Shown: positions 11,871-22,780 of the stretch, in pieces | Layout: each line of letters opens with the position of its first letter | How positions within the stretch are numbered: position 1 is the stretch's first letter | Source of the DNA: Liquidambar formosana | Lineage: Eukaryota > Streptophyta > Magnoliopsida > Saxifragales > Altingiaceae | Direction of reading: 5' to 3' | Assembly: GCA_039720395.1 (NCBI GenBank) | Contig: CM077831.1 | Location: 14,417,845 to 14,481,844, forward strand | Length of the DNA stretch: 64,000 nucleotides | Program-made: the position numbers and the translations under genes | The notes under the pieces: model-generated | The model's database searches: none | Seen by the model: only the letters and a program-made list of their open reading frames with translations | What the model was told of the DNA's origin: nothing

Positions 11871-14800
11871 TGTCACACCCCATTTTTGTCACCTTAGCTA
11901 GGACATATCATTTCATATAGGATTTCGAGTCCTTTTTGAGTCTAGTCTTTTGCATTGAGTTTCTATGGCATTGAATATCATGTGTATGAATTTTGAAGTG
12001 ATTTGGAGTTCATTTCGATGGTCAATAAGAACTTTTGCGACTTAAAGGGCATAATCGTCTTTTAAGCCGTATATTTTCCATTTGACTTTGGAATGGATCT
12101 CGAGTCATCCCATCAAGTTCATATGGTTATATAGAGTCTATATAATGGTTCAATTTCATGAATTAATGGTTTAAGATCAATTCGGCTCGTAATGGTTCGG
12201 GTTGGCTAAAAGACCCTTTCTTGGTTTGCTCAAATTGACTCATAAGACCCAATCAATTTTCTCTCATTTAACTTAAATTGGGCTTTATTTATGTCCTAAA
12301 CATGTTTAGAAAGATCAATTTTCGATTGGGAAAGCATTCGGTTCGACCTTGTGTACAAACCCAACTTAGCGACGGTGAAGCACCATGGTTAACCACCTTT
12401 GAAAAACCTAACCATGCACCCATGGTTGAGGATTTTTGTCCTAAAATGCCTAAAAATGTGTTCCCCTTCGAAACACGGTTGTTTTGGCTTTTATTTTATC
12501 AAAATCGGACTTAATTTGAAGATTTTAGGACTTCTACAGCAAGTGGGAGTCAAAAGCGGAGAAAATATAGAGGACCCTCGGGTAACCGTCCGGGGCTGGA
12601 CGGTCAGCCGTCCAAGCCCAGACGGCTAACCGTCCAAGCCTAGATGGTCACCCGAGAGACTCCTACCTCAAGTCAAATTCTGACTCTTCTTTCCCTCTTT
12701 TGACGGTTTCCTCTGCCAATACAACTTGTCTGAGCTTAGGAGTGTGTAGGATTGAGTTGTTTGAGCACCAAGAGAGTCTCTAATTGCCCTAGGATCATTG
12801 TTTAATGAATTAATCTTAGCCATTGGTTTAGGGGGTTAGTTCTCTATATAAAGGACATGGTATTTAGCACATAGGGGAGGTTAATTGCACTTTACACTTA
12901 GAGAGAGAGGGAGCTACGAGTTTGGAGAGCTAAAAGGACTTCAAGAAGAGGCTCTTCAACCCCAAGCAAGCAAGGAAACAAGAGGTTTGAAGACAAGGGA
13001 GAGTCTACAAGAGGTAAGCCTGTCCTTTTAATGCTGAACATGAATTTTCTGCTTCTCCTTCTTCTCTTTCTTCTTCTTCTTCTAAGATAGTTATGCTGCA
13101 TGAAGTTGCTCTTCTTGTGGATTGAATTCAATGCTTGTGTGATGTTATATGAATGGTTTTGAGATGGTTTATGGCTTTATATGCTTGATAATCCTTGGTT
13201 TACTAAGGATTTGAAAGTATTACTCTTTTTATCCTCTTAAATCATGCATAGTTCAAATGTCTAGGTTGCTGTGATTGTTATCATGAATTGATGCTTCTGT
13301 TAGTTAATATATATGATATGAATGATATTCATGGTAATTTGAGCATGTCTTAGAGTTGTTTCATAGGGTTTTATGCATAGTTGTGAGATTAGGGTTTCGA
13401 TAACCCTGAAATCGCGTAGGTCTTATACAGCATGCTTAGCTTAGCTTTTTGAGTTGTTGCTCATCATAGTCATTCTATATATACTGCATATAGTTGAATC
13501 ATGCTAGGTTTGCATTCATATAGTATGTTTTATAGGTTTTTTGGAGATATTATCCTTTTCTAAGGATAATTATCCTTTTCGTTGAGTGAGGTTTTGCATG
13601 AGAGTCTTCTGTGATGTGTTTAAGCATGAAATCTCTTCTATTGTGTTCTAGGGTATATATTTTACGTAGGATATGCTGATTGCACCTCCCCATAACGACT
13701 TTTTACATGAAATTATCTTAGGATAGTTTCGCTTAAGAAAGCTCACCGTAGGGAGGCCTATTTTCACGTTTTACATAAAATGGCATCTTTTTGGTTAGAA
13801 TATGCTTTGTTATCATGTTTATTGATGTTATTGGAGTCTCCCATGCTTGTTAGTGTGTCTTTGGTAGGTCTTTATGCATGTTAGTTAGGTCATTGCATGT
13901 AGGATTGAGTTAGAGTCCTTAGTTATTCATTATTCTTGTTGTTTGCATGATAAATGGATGATTTTAGGCCTTGTCAAGGTTTTGTCCAGATTTGCATATT
14001 GCTTTCTTTGCATGATTTTGTGCACTTGTAAGGGTGCAAATAGGTACAAAGCTTGTCCTATTGCAAATAGGGCTGCTATGGTCTGAAATGGCTAATGATT
14101 GGAGCTTTTGCGCTCAGGTAAGTAGGGTTTGAAGGTGCCCCAATTCACCTTTCTTTTTCTTTCTTTTCTCTTCTCCTTCCTAGGGTTACTTCTTAATACA
14201 AACATATGGTGTTTATCAAAAGTTTCCTTTATTGCTAAAATTCTGGTTTTTATCAAAGTTTTCCTCTTGTGGAAGTTTTCAATTTTGGATTAAATCGATA
14301 CATTTTCAAATGAGGAAACCTAGGGTTTTTACCATAGGTTTGTATTAGGTTGTAACCTTATTCTTTTCGAACTATGTGGACTTTGATCCATGTATTTCGC
14401 TGCATGGTACGTAGGCGCTTTTTGTGAGGCTCAAGTCCATTCTAGGATCCAAGTATCCTAAGCTTTTTCTTTTCTTTTCTTTTCTCTTTGTTTTGTTTTA
14501 TTTGAGTGATTGTGCATGAAATGATTAGATGGGATATATGATATGCATGCTGCCTTGTGATGATATATGATGATATTTGAGTGAAAAAGATCTTAAGTTA
14601 GCCCAATTAAATTAAGAGACCAACTCGGGCGATGTGGGTGCCTATGGGCTTTTGCCCAGAACCTTCCCACGTCGTAACTTAGCTCCCGAATCCAATTTTC
14701 TGGCTTCAAAGACTTTGCTTTTCCTTTAATGGAGTCATGTGGTTTTGAAAATAAAACATTTTTGTGGTTTTCCTCTTTTCCCTAAAAAATGAGGTGGCGA

Positions 14801-14893
14801 CTCCTTTTTGTTGTTTGTCTTTCACCCATCCCATATATACCAAATCTTTTCTTTTTCCGCCAAATCCTTGTGGGCCGTTTTCTGGGGTTCACA
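11871..14893 (+). repeat. 5' LTR of Tat element A
   Basis: It starts TGTCACACC and ends TGGGGTTCACA, directly before the PBS. It holds the 80-bp palindrome at 12577-12656, a TATATAAA box at 12845-12852, a CTTCTT-rich microsatellite around 13045-13085 and a strong 5' splice site CAG|GTAAGT at 14117/14118. At over 3 kb it is long, as in Ogre/Tat elements. Confidence 0.93.
12577..12656. promoter_or_regulatory. 80-bp imperfect palindrome upstream of the LTR TATA box (element A 5' LTR)
   Basis: The outer arms CTCGGGTAACCGTC and GATGGTCACCCGAG pair, with further inverted GGACGG/CCGTCC boxes inside. It ends about 190 bases before the TATA box at 12845. The same 80-bp module is found before the PMD and DUF7745-like genes of these elements. 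Confidence 0.8.
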
Positions 14894-14896
14894 GTT

Positions 14897-14914
14897 TGGC
14901 GACTCCACTGGGGA
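14897..14914 (+). other. primer binding site of element A (tRNA-Arg type)
   Basis: TGGCGACTCCACTGGGGA lies three bases behind the LTR end. Its complement ends in GGAGTCGCCA, which fits the 3' end of a plant tRNA-Arg as I remember it. tRNA-Arg priming is known for Ogre elements. Confidence 0.75.
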
Positions 14915-15664
14915 TGTCGAGGGCTAGACTCATTTAATTTGATTGGGCTAAATTAATTTCTTATTGATAATTAAAATCAATCACATTGCATCCGCTTGAT
15001 TGTGTGCTTTCATTTATTGTATTGTGTGCGCTACTGTTGCATGATCACTCGATTGTCCCTCGATGTATCCTTGCCAACTGATAGCCTAGTTCGACGTTGG
15101 TTTTCCTGATTCCATGTGTTGGGCGAAGCTATCAAACCTCTCTTGCCAAGTACCCTTGGGCTTGCTCTTGGGTATATCAAATGGATCAATCACGTACTGC
15201 TGGACCCACGCGACATTCCTGATGTCACATGTGGTTAGGTATAAAGATTGGTACAAGCAAAGTTGAGGACCCTAGCCTACCCTCTTAAAAGAAAGAATTG
15301 CATATAATGGGCCTTCTAGAACACCGTTGGATCACCTATATGCACACACATTGTTGTGATGATATGCTGCCGTGTTTGTAATGTGTTGCCATGCTTTGTT
15401 GATTGAGTGGGTAATTAAAGGAAACTTTACATCCTACATCCTTAATACGTACCCTTCCCCATGACCCCCGCAAGGGAAATTGGTTAATAGAACTAATTAA
15501 GGGTGTACGTTGTAAGGATTTTAAAATAATTATGGAAGCTTAGGATGGACCCTTAGGCTGAAAAAATTGAGTATTTGCCCTATGTTAGAGGGAGAGACGT
15601 GCTGGCTTGGATCCGCAATCAACAAGGGCGCCTAGTCAGTGCTGATTCTGTCACTGAGTCGGAT
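14915..15664 (+). other. untranslated leader of element A
   Basis: This lies between PBS and the first gag ATG. No gene-like frame is visible until the gag frame opens near 15575. The leader of B (36264-37118) matches it in parts. Confidence 0.6.
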
Positions 15665-18228
15665 ATGGCTGAGGAAAGAACTAGCAACCAGGGTTTCAAC
15701 CTTGAGGCCACTTTGAAAGCTATCATGGAGAAGCTTGATCACACTACCCAGGTATCCGAGACTGCACTCAAGTTAGCTCAAGACCTTCAACAGAAGAACT
15801 TTGAACCTGAATCCAGGGCCTGTGCCACTGATAACAATCAAGGATCCAATGATTCTGAATCTGCTGAGGAACCATTGGGAGAAGGGGGAGAGCCACCCAA
15901 GACCAAGGAAGGAGAAACCAAAGCCACATCAAGAGAGAGCTCAACCGTCCTGGCAAACAAGGTTGAGGCTTTAGAACGAACTCTGAAGGGAATCCGCAGG
16001 TCTGATGATATGGTGGACATCCGTACTTTGTCCTTGTTCCCAAAGGCTTGCATCCCGTTACAGTTTAAGATGCCGGAGTTGGAAAAATTCGACGGGATAG
16101 GCTGTCCTAAGACCCACCTCAAGATGTATGTGCGAGCGATACACCCTCAAGGGGCTAACGATGAGTTATTGGCTCAAATGTTTCACGAGTCATTAGCGAG
16201 TTCTGCCTTGAAATGGTTTTTGTCATTAGAGGAGAACAGAACCAAGACCTGGGAGGATGTGTGCAATGCATTCACGGACCATTACAAGTATAACACTGAA
16301 GTGGATGTCACGCGAAGGGACTTGGAAACCACTAAGCAAGGGGTTAATGAGACTTTCTCCGCCTTCATCACTAGGTGGAGACAAAAGGCTTCCAAAATGA
16401 CAGACAGATCGAATGAGGAAGACCAGATTCAGTTGGTGGTGAAGAATTTGCTGCCCGTATATCACAAGCATCTCTTTGCTCACTACTTTCCGAACTTCAA
16501 GGCTCTTGTTGGGGCTGGCACACAAGTTCAAGATGCAATTATTGATGGAACAATCAAAACGGAAGAGGTCCAAAGGAGTCGAAGGACAAGCTTTGGAGGA
16601 AAACCTAATGCTGAGGTCAATACCATTACCCAACCCGCTCGCCCTTTCTCCCTAAATGACTCCACCTCACCTCGCCAATTCACCGAGCTATACATGCCGC
16701 TCGAAAGAGTCTTTAAAAAGCTGAGAAGCCGTGACCTCCTGAAACCCCTCGACCCAAGGCCTCCACCAAACCCGTTACCCAAAAGCTACAATGAAAATGA
16801 ATATTGCAAGTTCCACCAAGCCAAAGGCCATCTAACCAACCGTTGTTACCGCCTCCGCCATGAAATCCAAGATTTGCTCGATAAGCAGATCATTTCACCA
16901 CCTACCGCACCAAATTGCCCAAATGTCACTCGAAATCCCCTCCCTACCCACAATGTGCCTCCTCCCAACAACATAAATGCCATCGAGCTTGGCTCGTCCC
17001 AATCCCGTCAACCCATAAGGCAATACACGCCACTTCCCATGACCTTGACTCAAGTTTACCACTAATGTTGTGATAAAGGGCTCATATTGCCATGCCATTC
17101 AAAGCCGAGGCCTTCGACTCCTCACCAATTCTGTTTGTACCATCAGGCGCCCGGACATGATACAGAGGACTGTGTTATACTAAAAAAGGTAGTTCAAGAC
17201 CTTATTGATCAAAAGGTTTTGGTATTGCCAAAGAAGTCCATGCAGCGACAATTGAAAGAAAGGTTCAAGGCAGGAGATCCTAAAGTGGGTTTGTTGGGAG
17301 AGTCGTCCGGAAAGTTTGATTACTATGTACTCTACCCCGACCCCATCCCTGATGAGCCTATAATCCCCACAGGTTGGGATGAGTTACCAGAGGAAGTCCA
17401 AATGGAAGAGATCGACACAATCACATGGGATGACCTCATGCGTGACGTAGGTGAGATTGATGATATGTGGGTGAGTGATGACGAGGTGGAGCACATAACT
17501 AGAGGGGGTCGCCATTTCAAGCCTCCGCATCTAGAATCTGACAACCCATTGGGGGACTTGGAAGGTAATCGCCACCTCGATCTGCAAGAAGAGGAGGACG
17601 AAGTGCTTAGGCAATTGAGAAAGACTAATGCCAACATCACTATATGGGGTTTACTCATGGCCTCTTACAAGCACCGTCAGACTATCTTGAAGTTGCTCAA
17701 CCAGATACAAGTTCCCGTTGACACGTCTCCGGAAAATTTGGTGAACTTGGTGAATCCAACCTCGAAGAACTCAACCATTGTGTTCTTAGAGGCAGACCTA
17801 CCTAAAAGTGGACCTAGCCATTCGCAAGCCATGTACATCACTGTCGACACCATGGGAAAGAGAGTTCCAACAGTCTTGATTGATAATGGTTCCGCTTTTA
17901 ATGTGTGCCCTCTCAGAACTGCCACCGTATTGGGGTTGGATCCAACAGACTTCGTGCCATCTGGGCAAACAGTGAGAGCTTATGATAACACCCGCAAAGA
18001 GGTGATTGGAGTGGTCACCTTGCCACTGATTATGGGGCCTACAGAATTCAGAGTGGAGTTCCAAGTGCTAGATGTCCCGTCATGCTTCAATCTCTTGTTA
18101 GGAAGACCTTGGATTCATCCTGCAGGGGCTGTCCCTTCTTCATTGCACCAAAAAGTCAAGTTCCCTTATGAAGGGGCCATCGTCACACTTCAAGGTGATT
18201 ATGACTTAAAGTCGTCGGGAGTACCCAT
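15665..18228 (+). pseudogene. gag-protease of Tat element A, one internal stop, 3' end cut off
   Basis: The first ATG of the open frame is at 15665 (MAEERTS). The gag core (IPLQFKMPELEKFDG...KWFLSL...WEDVCNAFTDHY) is at about 16050-16400. Two zinc-knuckle-like C-x2-H-x3-GH-x4-C motifs follow at about 16804 and 17140. A TAA at 17063-17065 interrupts the frame, and reading resumes in the same frame. The aspartic protease motif LIDNGSAFNVCPL is at about 17874-17910 and its second half LLLGRPWIHPAG at about 18095-18125. The frame then runs into the B-type LTR at 18229, so the G-patch part, RT and all later domains are missing. The product would form the capsid and cut the polyprotein. Confidence 0.88.
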
Positions 18229-21036
18229 TGTCACACCCCATTTTTGCACCACCTTACTAGGGCTCATCATTTCATGCATGTTTTTGTTTTGTTTTTGAGT
18301 CTAGTCACTTGCATTAGTTTTCTAGAGTCACAAGGACAATGGATATGAATTTTGGTTCAAATTAGAGTTGATCTTGAGGGATAATAAGAGCTTTTGTGAC
18401 TTGAGGGGCATAATCGTCTTTTAAGTCCCAAACTTTTCATTTGACCTTGGAATGATCTCCAAATTGTCAATTGGAGTTCATATGGATGCATAAGAGGTAT
18501 TTCTAGTTTCAATTTGGTAAGTCAATGGCTCGGGATTAAAATGGCTCGATGTAGTTCAAGTTGGTTAATTGACCCTTCCTTGGGTTAGCTCTAATTGACT
18601 CACAATTACCAACCAAATCTTTTCAAATTGACTTTCATTAGTCATCATTTTACCCTCAAAAGTGTTTCATGAAGTTCAATTTTGATATAGCCTGATGATG
18701 AGTTTAGTGTGGTTATTTACGGATTATCCTTGAAGAATTAGTGCGAATCACAGCATGAGGTTTTTGGTTAAAATGAAAAGAAAATTATTTTATTAAATTA
18801 GCCATTTTTATCATGACACTAACACGTGTACGTATGTGATGAGTGTGTGTACGCACATACGATACATGTGCATGCGTGTTAGCGGTCAGTCTCCCAATTT
18901 TTATAAAAGACAATTTCCTTTTCCTATTCAGATTAGAAGTCTTTTATCATTATAAAATACCTTTTGATTATTCTCCAAGGAAACCTAGTCCAGGAAGGAA
19001 AGGGAAACTCCAGATTTCAGCTATAAATACTCTCTTAATGTCTTTAAACAAGGGGAGAGGAGAAGAGGGTTTGGAGGGAGTGAAATTCGTCATAATTCAG
19101 CAGCAGATTTTCTGAAAACCAGCAGTCGTATTTTAATCATAACTTTTTCATCCGAAGTCAGAATTTGATGAAATTGGTCTTGTTAGAAAGATAATTCAAT
19201 TCTCTACAACTTTGTATTTCACAAGCTTTGTCCAAATCCAACGTTTTCATACCCAAAAACGCGATTGAAGTTGCTGCTGCTGCAAAGTGACGAAAATCAC
19301 TTTTCTTTTCTCTTGTTCTCTTTTTGTTTTCTATTTCTTTTCAAAGTTGAGTGAGTTTTGATCTCTTTGCTGTGATACCACTTTGACAAAGAGGAGGATT
19401 CGTGTTGGTTTGATTCACTCTAAAGACCTGAGGAGCCACGAACAATTACAAACACAAGGGGAGCCACTTTATGCATTAATACTTGAGTGTTTGAGAGAAA
19501 ATAAGGTATTCTCCTTCTCTATTCAAGCTTAAACTAGGTTTTCATATGGGTTAGGCTTATTGCATGTTAAAGGTAACTTTTTTATCATGTATTAACACTC
19601 TAGCTAGTTAATATACATGGAATATCTATTTTTTATCTACTGTTTAGCATGCTTTAGGGCTGTCCTTTAGGTTTTTAATGCATAGTTATGATTCTTGTGC
19701 TCCTGTTTGTCCTTGTGCTAGGATTAGTGTCATTGCATGTTAGAGTTAGGATTTTCATCATGTTATATTGCTTTAGTTAGTTAATATGCATGATATAATT
19801 TCTGTTTAGTTTGGTTTTAGCATGATTAAAGTATGTCTTGTGAGTTTTTAAGCATATTTGTGAGTTTAGGGTTTTAGAGTTATTGTTTTGTGTTTGTTTT
19901 CATATAGCATGATAAAGTAGACTTTTTATTTGGTTTTTCTTCGTGTTTGCTGTATATGTTTTTCATATGGAGTAAACATGATAGTTTTGCATGCATGTTA
20001 GTATGTTTTAGGGTTTTTATGCATGATATGGTTCTAGGAATATGTTAGGACTTATTATTGTTCGCTGTTTTTGCTATTGGCATGCTTAGTGGATGATTTT
20101 AGGTCATAATACTATTCTGTCCAGATTTGCATGTTAGTGTTTTTGCATGGTTTTGAGCACTTGTAAGGGTGCAAATAGGTGTGGTATTTGTCCTATGGCA
20201 AATAGGGCTGCTTATGTCTGAAATGGCTAATGTTTGGAGCAATTGCGCTCAGGTAAGTGGGTGTGAAGGTGCCCCAATTCACCTTTCTTCTTAACTCATT
20301 CTCTTCTCCCTATCTAGGGTTAATTTTTAATATGATCCTATGGTTTAATTAGAGGTTTCCTTAACCAACAAAATTCTGGTTTTTATTAAAGTTTCCATTT
20401 TGTGGATTTCTTTCCTAAAATCAAACTTTCTATCAATTCTCTTTTCATCAAATAAGGAAACCTAGGGTTTTTACCATAGGTTTGTATTAGGATTTAATCT
20501 TAGTTCTAATCGAACTACGTGGACTTTGATCCATGTATTTCGTTGCATGGTACGTAGGCGCTCTTCGTGAGGCTCAAGTCCGTTCTAGGATCCAAGCATC
20601 CTAGGTTTATTTTTGTTTTCTTTTCTTCTTTTTCTTTTTCTGTTTTTATGTGCTTATTATGCATGGATGGATGAATGAAATATATGATATGCATGCAATT
20701 CTTGTGATGATATACTTGCTGATTTTTGTATGGAAAGATCTTGATTTAGCCCAAATGAACTGAGAGACCGAAAGGGTGACATGGGTGCCTATAGGCTTTG
20801 CCTAGAACCTTCCCATGTCATAACTTAGCCTCCGAATCCCCGATTTCTTTGGTTTTCAAAAGATTGGTTTTTGCCTTTCCTTTTTTATGGAGTCATTCAA
20901 ATTGTTTTCCTAAAACAAACTATTTTTAGGGTTTTCCTTGTTTCCTTTAAAAAATAAGGTGGCGACTCCTTTCCTTTTTCTTTTTCAAACCCATTTTTCT
21001 TTCAATCCCTTGTGGGCCCAGTTTCCGGGGTTCACA
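18229..21036 (+). repeat. B-type LTR, left partner of the inversion
   Basis: It starts TGTCACACC and ends GGTTCACA (2808 bp), with TATAAATA at 19022-19029 and donor-like CAG|GTAAGT at 20252/20253. Its left flank is the protease of A (CCCAT, 18224-18228). Its right flank is GGTGG followed by the middle of PMD exon 2. GGTGG matches CCACC at 39948-39952 next to the 5' LTR of B, so its right end was once the 3' end of element B. The last 800 bases match the 5' LTR of B (37140-39947) much better than they match 22781-23580. Confidence 0.88.
18819..18882. promoter_or_regulatory. inverted repeat with G-box upstream of the B-type LTR TATA box
   Basis: The arms start CTAACACG and end CGTGTTAG, and the left arm includes CACGTG. 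The centre is a purine/pyrimidine-alternating GTGTGTGTACGCACATACG. It lies about 140 bases before TATAAATA. It recurs in the other two B-type LTRs, and LTRs of A and C do not have it. Confidence 0.55.
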
Positions 21037-22170
21037 GGTGGGACACCACCAATACATTCCATTTTGGCTCTGGGGAGATGACTTTAACTCCCAAGGACTT
21101 CACCATGATCACGGGCTTAAGCATTAAAGGCAAAAGCTTGGAGTTCTATGAAGAGGCTCACACGGATGAGGATTATCTCCTAGCTTACCTTGGGATGGAA
21201 GTTGAGGTAATCAAGAAAGCAGTGCGCCGCACTTGGCTTTTCAACAAGTTTGCCAAACAAAGGGAGAGCGAGGGTACGAGCCCCGATTGTATTACAAGGG
21301 CATTCCTTCTGTACATGATCTCATGCACATTCTTTGCCGGGACGGGCGACCTAGCCCCTTTGGGTCTTCTTGCAAGCATGGAGGATGTTGACAAGATTAG
21401 GAAATTCAACTGGGGAGGGGCTGCTCTAGCCACCATGTATCGCACAATGTGTGACATGTCACGTGGTGTGACTAAGGACTTCGGTGGGATGCCCTTTGTT
21501 TGGGAGGTAATGCTACTTCCCTTTCATTTCTTTTTTATTTTTTCTTATATTATCTTTTCTTTTTGACTCTTTTCTCAACTTTTGATAGGTTTGGTGCTAT
21601 GAGTACCTCAACCTATGTCGCCCATCCCTTGCTGAGGAAACCATCGAATGACCTACCCTCAAGAATTACTCCCCTAGTTATGTGTCCATCCGGGCGACGA
21701 ATCGTCATGATTACGCCTTTGCTAGAGCTCACCTAGCAAGCCTCACTGCCGATATGGTGAAATTCTTTCCCTATTCTTTTCCTTTTCTTTTTACTCCCAA
21801 TTTCTCATTTTGGATTTTTGAACAGATTGAATGGAATCCATGGAAGATATGGGTACCAATGCTACCCAAGCGATGCATTCCTAGCCTGATGCTGACTGGC
21901 AAGAGGGTGCTCTTGGAAGGCCCCGTAGGTAGGTACTGGTACCTAGGGGAGCGTGTCTTACGACAAGTCATGGGTGATGTGAATGCCGCCATGGCTCCAA
22001 TGCCTCCACCACTTAACATGAGGCATGCTAACTTGATGGAGGGGGAGGAGTTGTGGGATGCCTTAAGAGGCTGGGATGCGGAGGAGTTCACTTCTCCTGA
22101 CATTGCATATGACACTTTCTGTCTCTAATATCTGATGAGGCCCAGAGTGACAGGCCTTCCTCCTCAGGGG
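21037..22170 (+). pseudogene. PMD gene of element A, exons 2 (rest) to 4, inverted
   Basis: After the GGTGG duplication, the rest of exon 2 (21042-21506, 155 codons) follows; with the 63 codons at 39948-40136 it gives exactly the 218 codons of exon 2 in element C. Exon 3 (21589-21756) has TGA at 21649-21651 where C has Trp. Exon 4 (21826-22170) has TAA at 22126-22128 where C has Gln. Splice sites GGAG|GTAATG, TTGATAG|G, GATATG|GTGAA, GAACAG|A and GGGG|GTAAGT are kept. Exons 5-7 are deleted. The PMD signature TNTFHF..GEMTLTPKDFTMITGLSIKG is at about 21045-21130. The fragment lies on the strand opposite to the first exons because of the inversion. Confidence 0.9.
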
Positions 22171-22227
22171 GTAAGTCTTTAACATTCTCTAGCCTTTTCT
22201 TTTGATAGAGACTCTATTTAATAGGTG

Positions 22228-22232
22228 AACAC
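22228..22232. other. microhomology deletion junction (AACAC)
   Basis: Element C has GGTGAACACTTGCAG at 49113-49127 and TAAAAACACATGAGG at 50156-50170. Element A joins the left half of the first to the right half of the second at AACAC. About 1.04 kb present in C is missing here: PMD exons 5-7, the 80-bp palindrome and the DUF7745-like TATA box. Confidence 0.75.
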
Positions 22233-22271
22233 ATGAGGGGAGCCTTCTAACTCACATATTTTCATTGACAA

Positions 22272-22780
22272 TAATTATAGAAGCCTTGGATGGGTTCTTA
22301 AGAGGGTTTTTGGCAGTCATGGCTGCCAAAGACAAAACTGAGTGTAAGCGCTTCGGCTTGGAACCATTGCTCTCCATAAGGCACATGAAGCTCGAGACGG
22401 TTCTTCTCACCGCGGCTACATACTTCTGGGATCCTCAACTCCATGTCTTTCGATTCAATTATAAAGAATTATGCCCAATCATGGAGGAATTCTGTACTTT
22501 ATTTGGAGTTTCGCCCGCAAGGCCATTCATTCTTCCTACACCTCGCTCTGATTACCTTGCTTCCTTCTCGGATTTTCTTGGCATTCCTTAAAGGGACGCA
22601 ACGATCTTTGTCAAGGATCATATGGTGGACTTAATGAAGTTAGCAACCTCATTCTTGGCTCATGATAGCAAAGGTACTCTGACTTTCACTCCTTAAATTC
22701 AGCGTGCACTCGCTTTCTGTTTAATTGGTCGCTTTCTTATCTCCACCGGCACTCTTCAAGCCCCTGTTCAAATATGCGAG
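22272..22780 (+). pseudogene. DUF7745-like gene of element A, 5' half, inverted
   Basis: The frame corresponds to residues 1-170 of the DUF7745-like gene in B and C, with the block TYFWDPQLHVFRFNYKELCP..EEF at about 22417-22490. The start codon is ATA where C has ATG. Stops are found at about 22589 and 22695, both at sites where the other copies read a sense codon. It is cut at 22780 by the B-type LTR, after the ..QICE residues, so the C-terminal half is gone. Confidence 0.8.

Noticed and set aside
11345..11920. 191-codon frame with strong internal repeats
   Set aside because: It is the translation of the hairpin tandem repeat and ends inside the LTR of another element. The unit length happens to be a multiple of three there.
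18843..19115. 90-codon frame starting MCVRTYDTC, also at 24705-24977 and 39094-39333
   Set aside because: It lies across the TATA box of the B-type LTR, resembles no family I know, and is repeated only because the LTRs are nearly identical.
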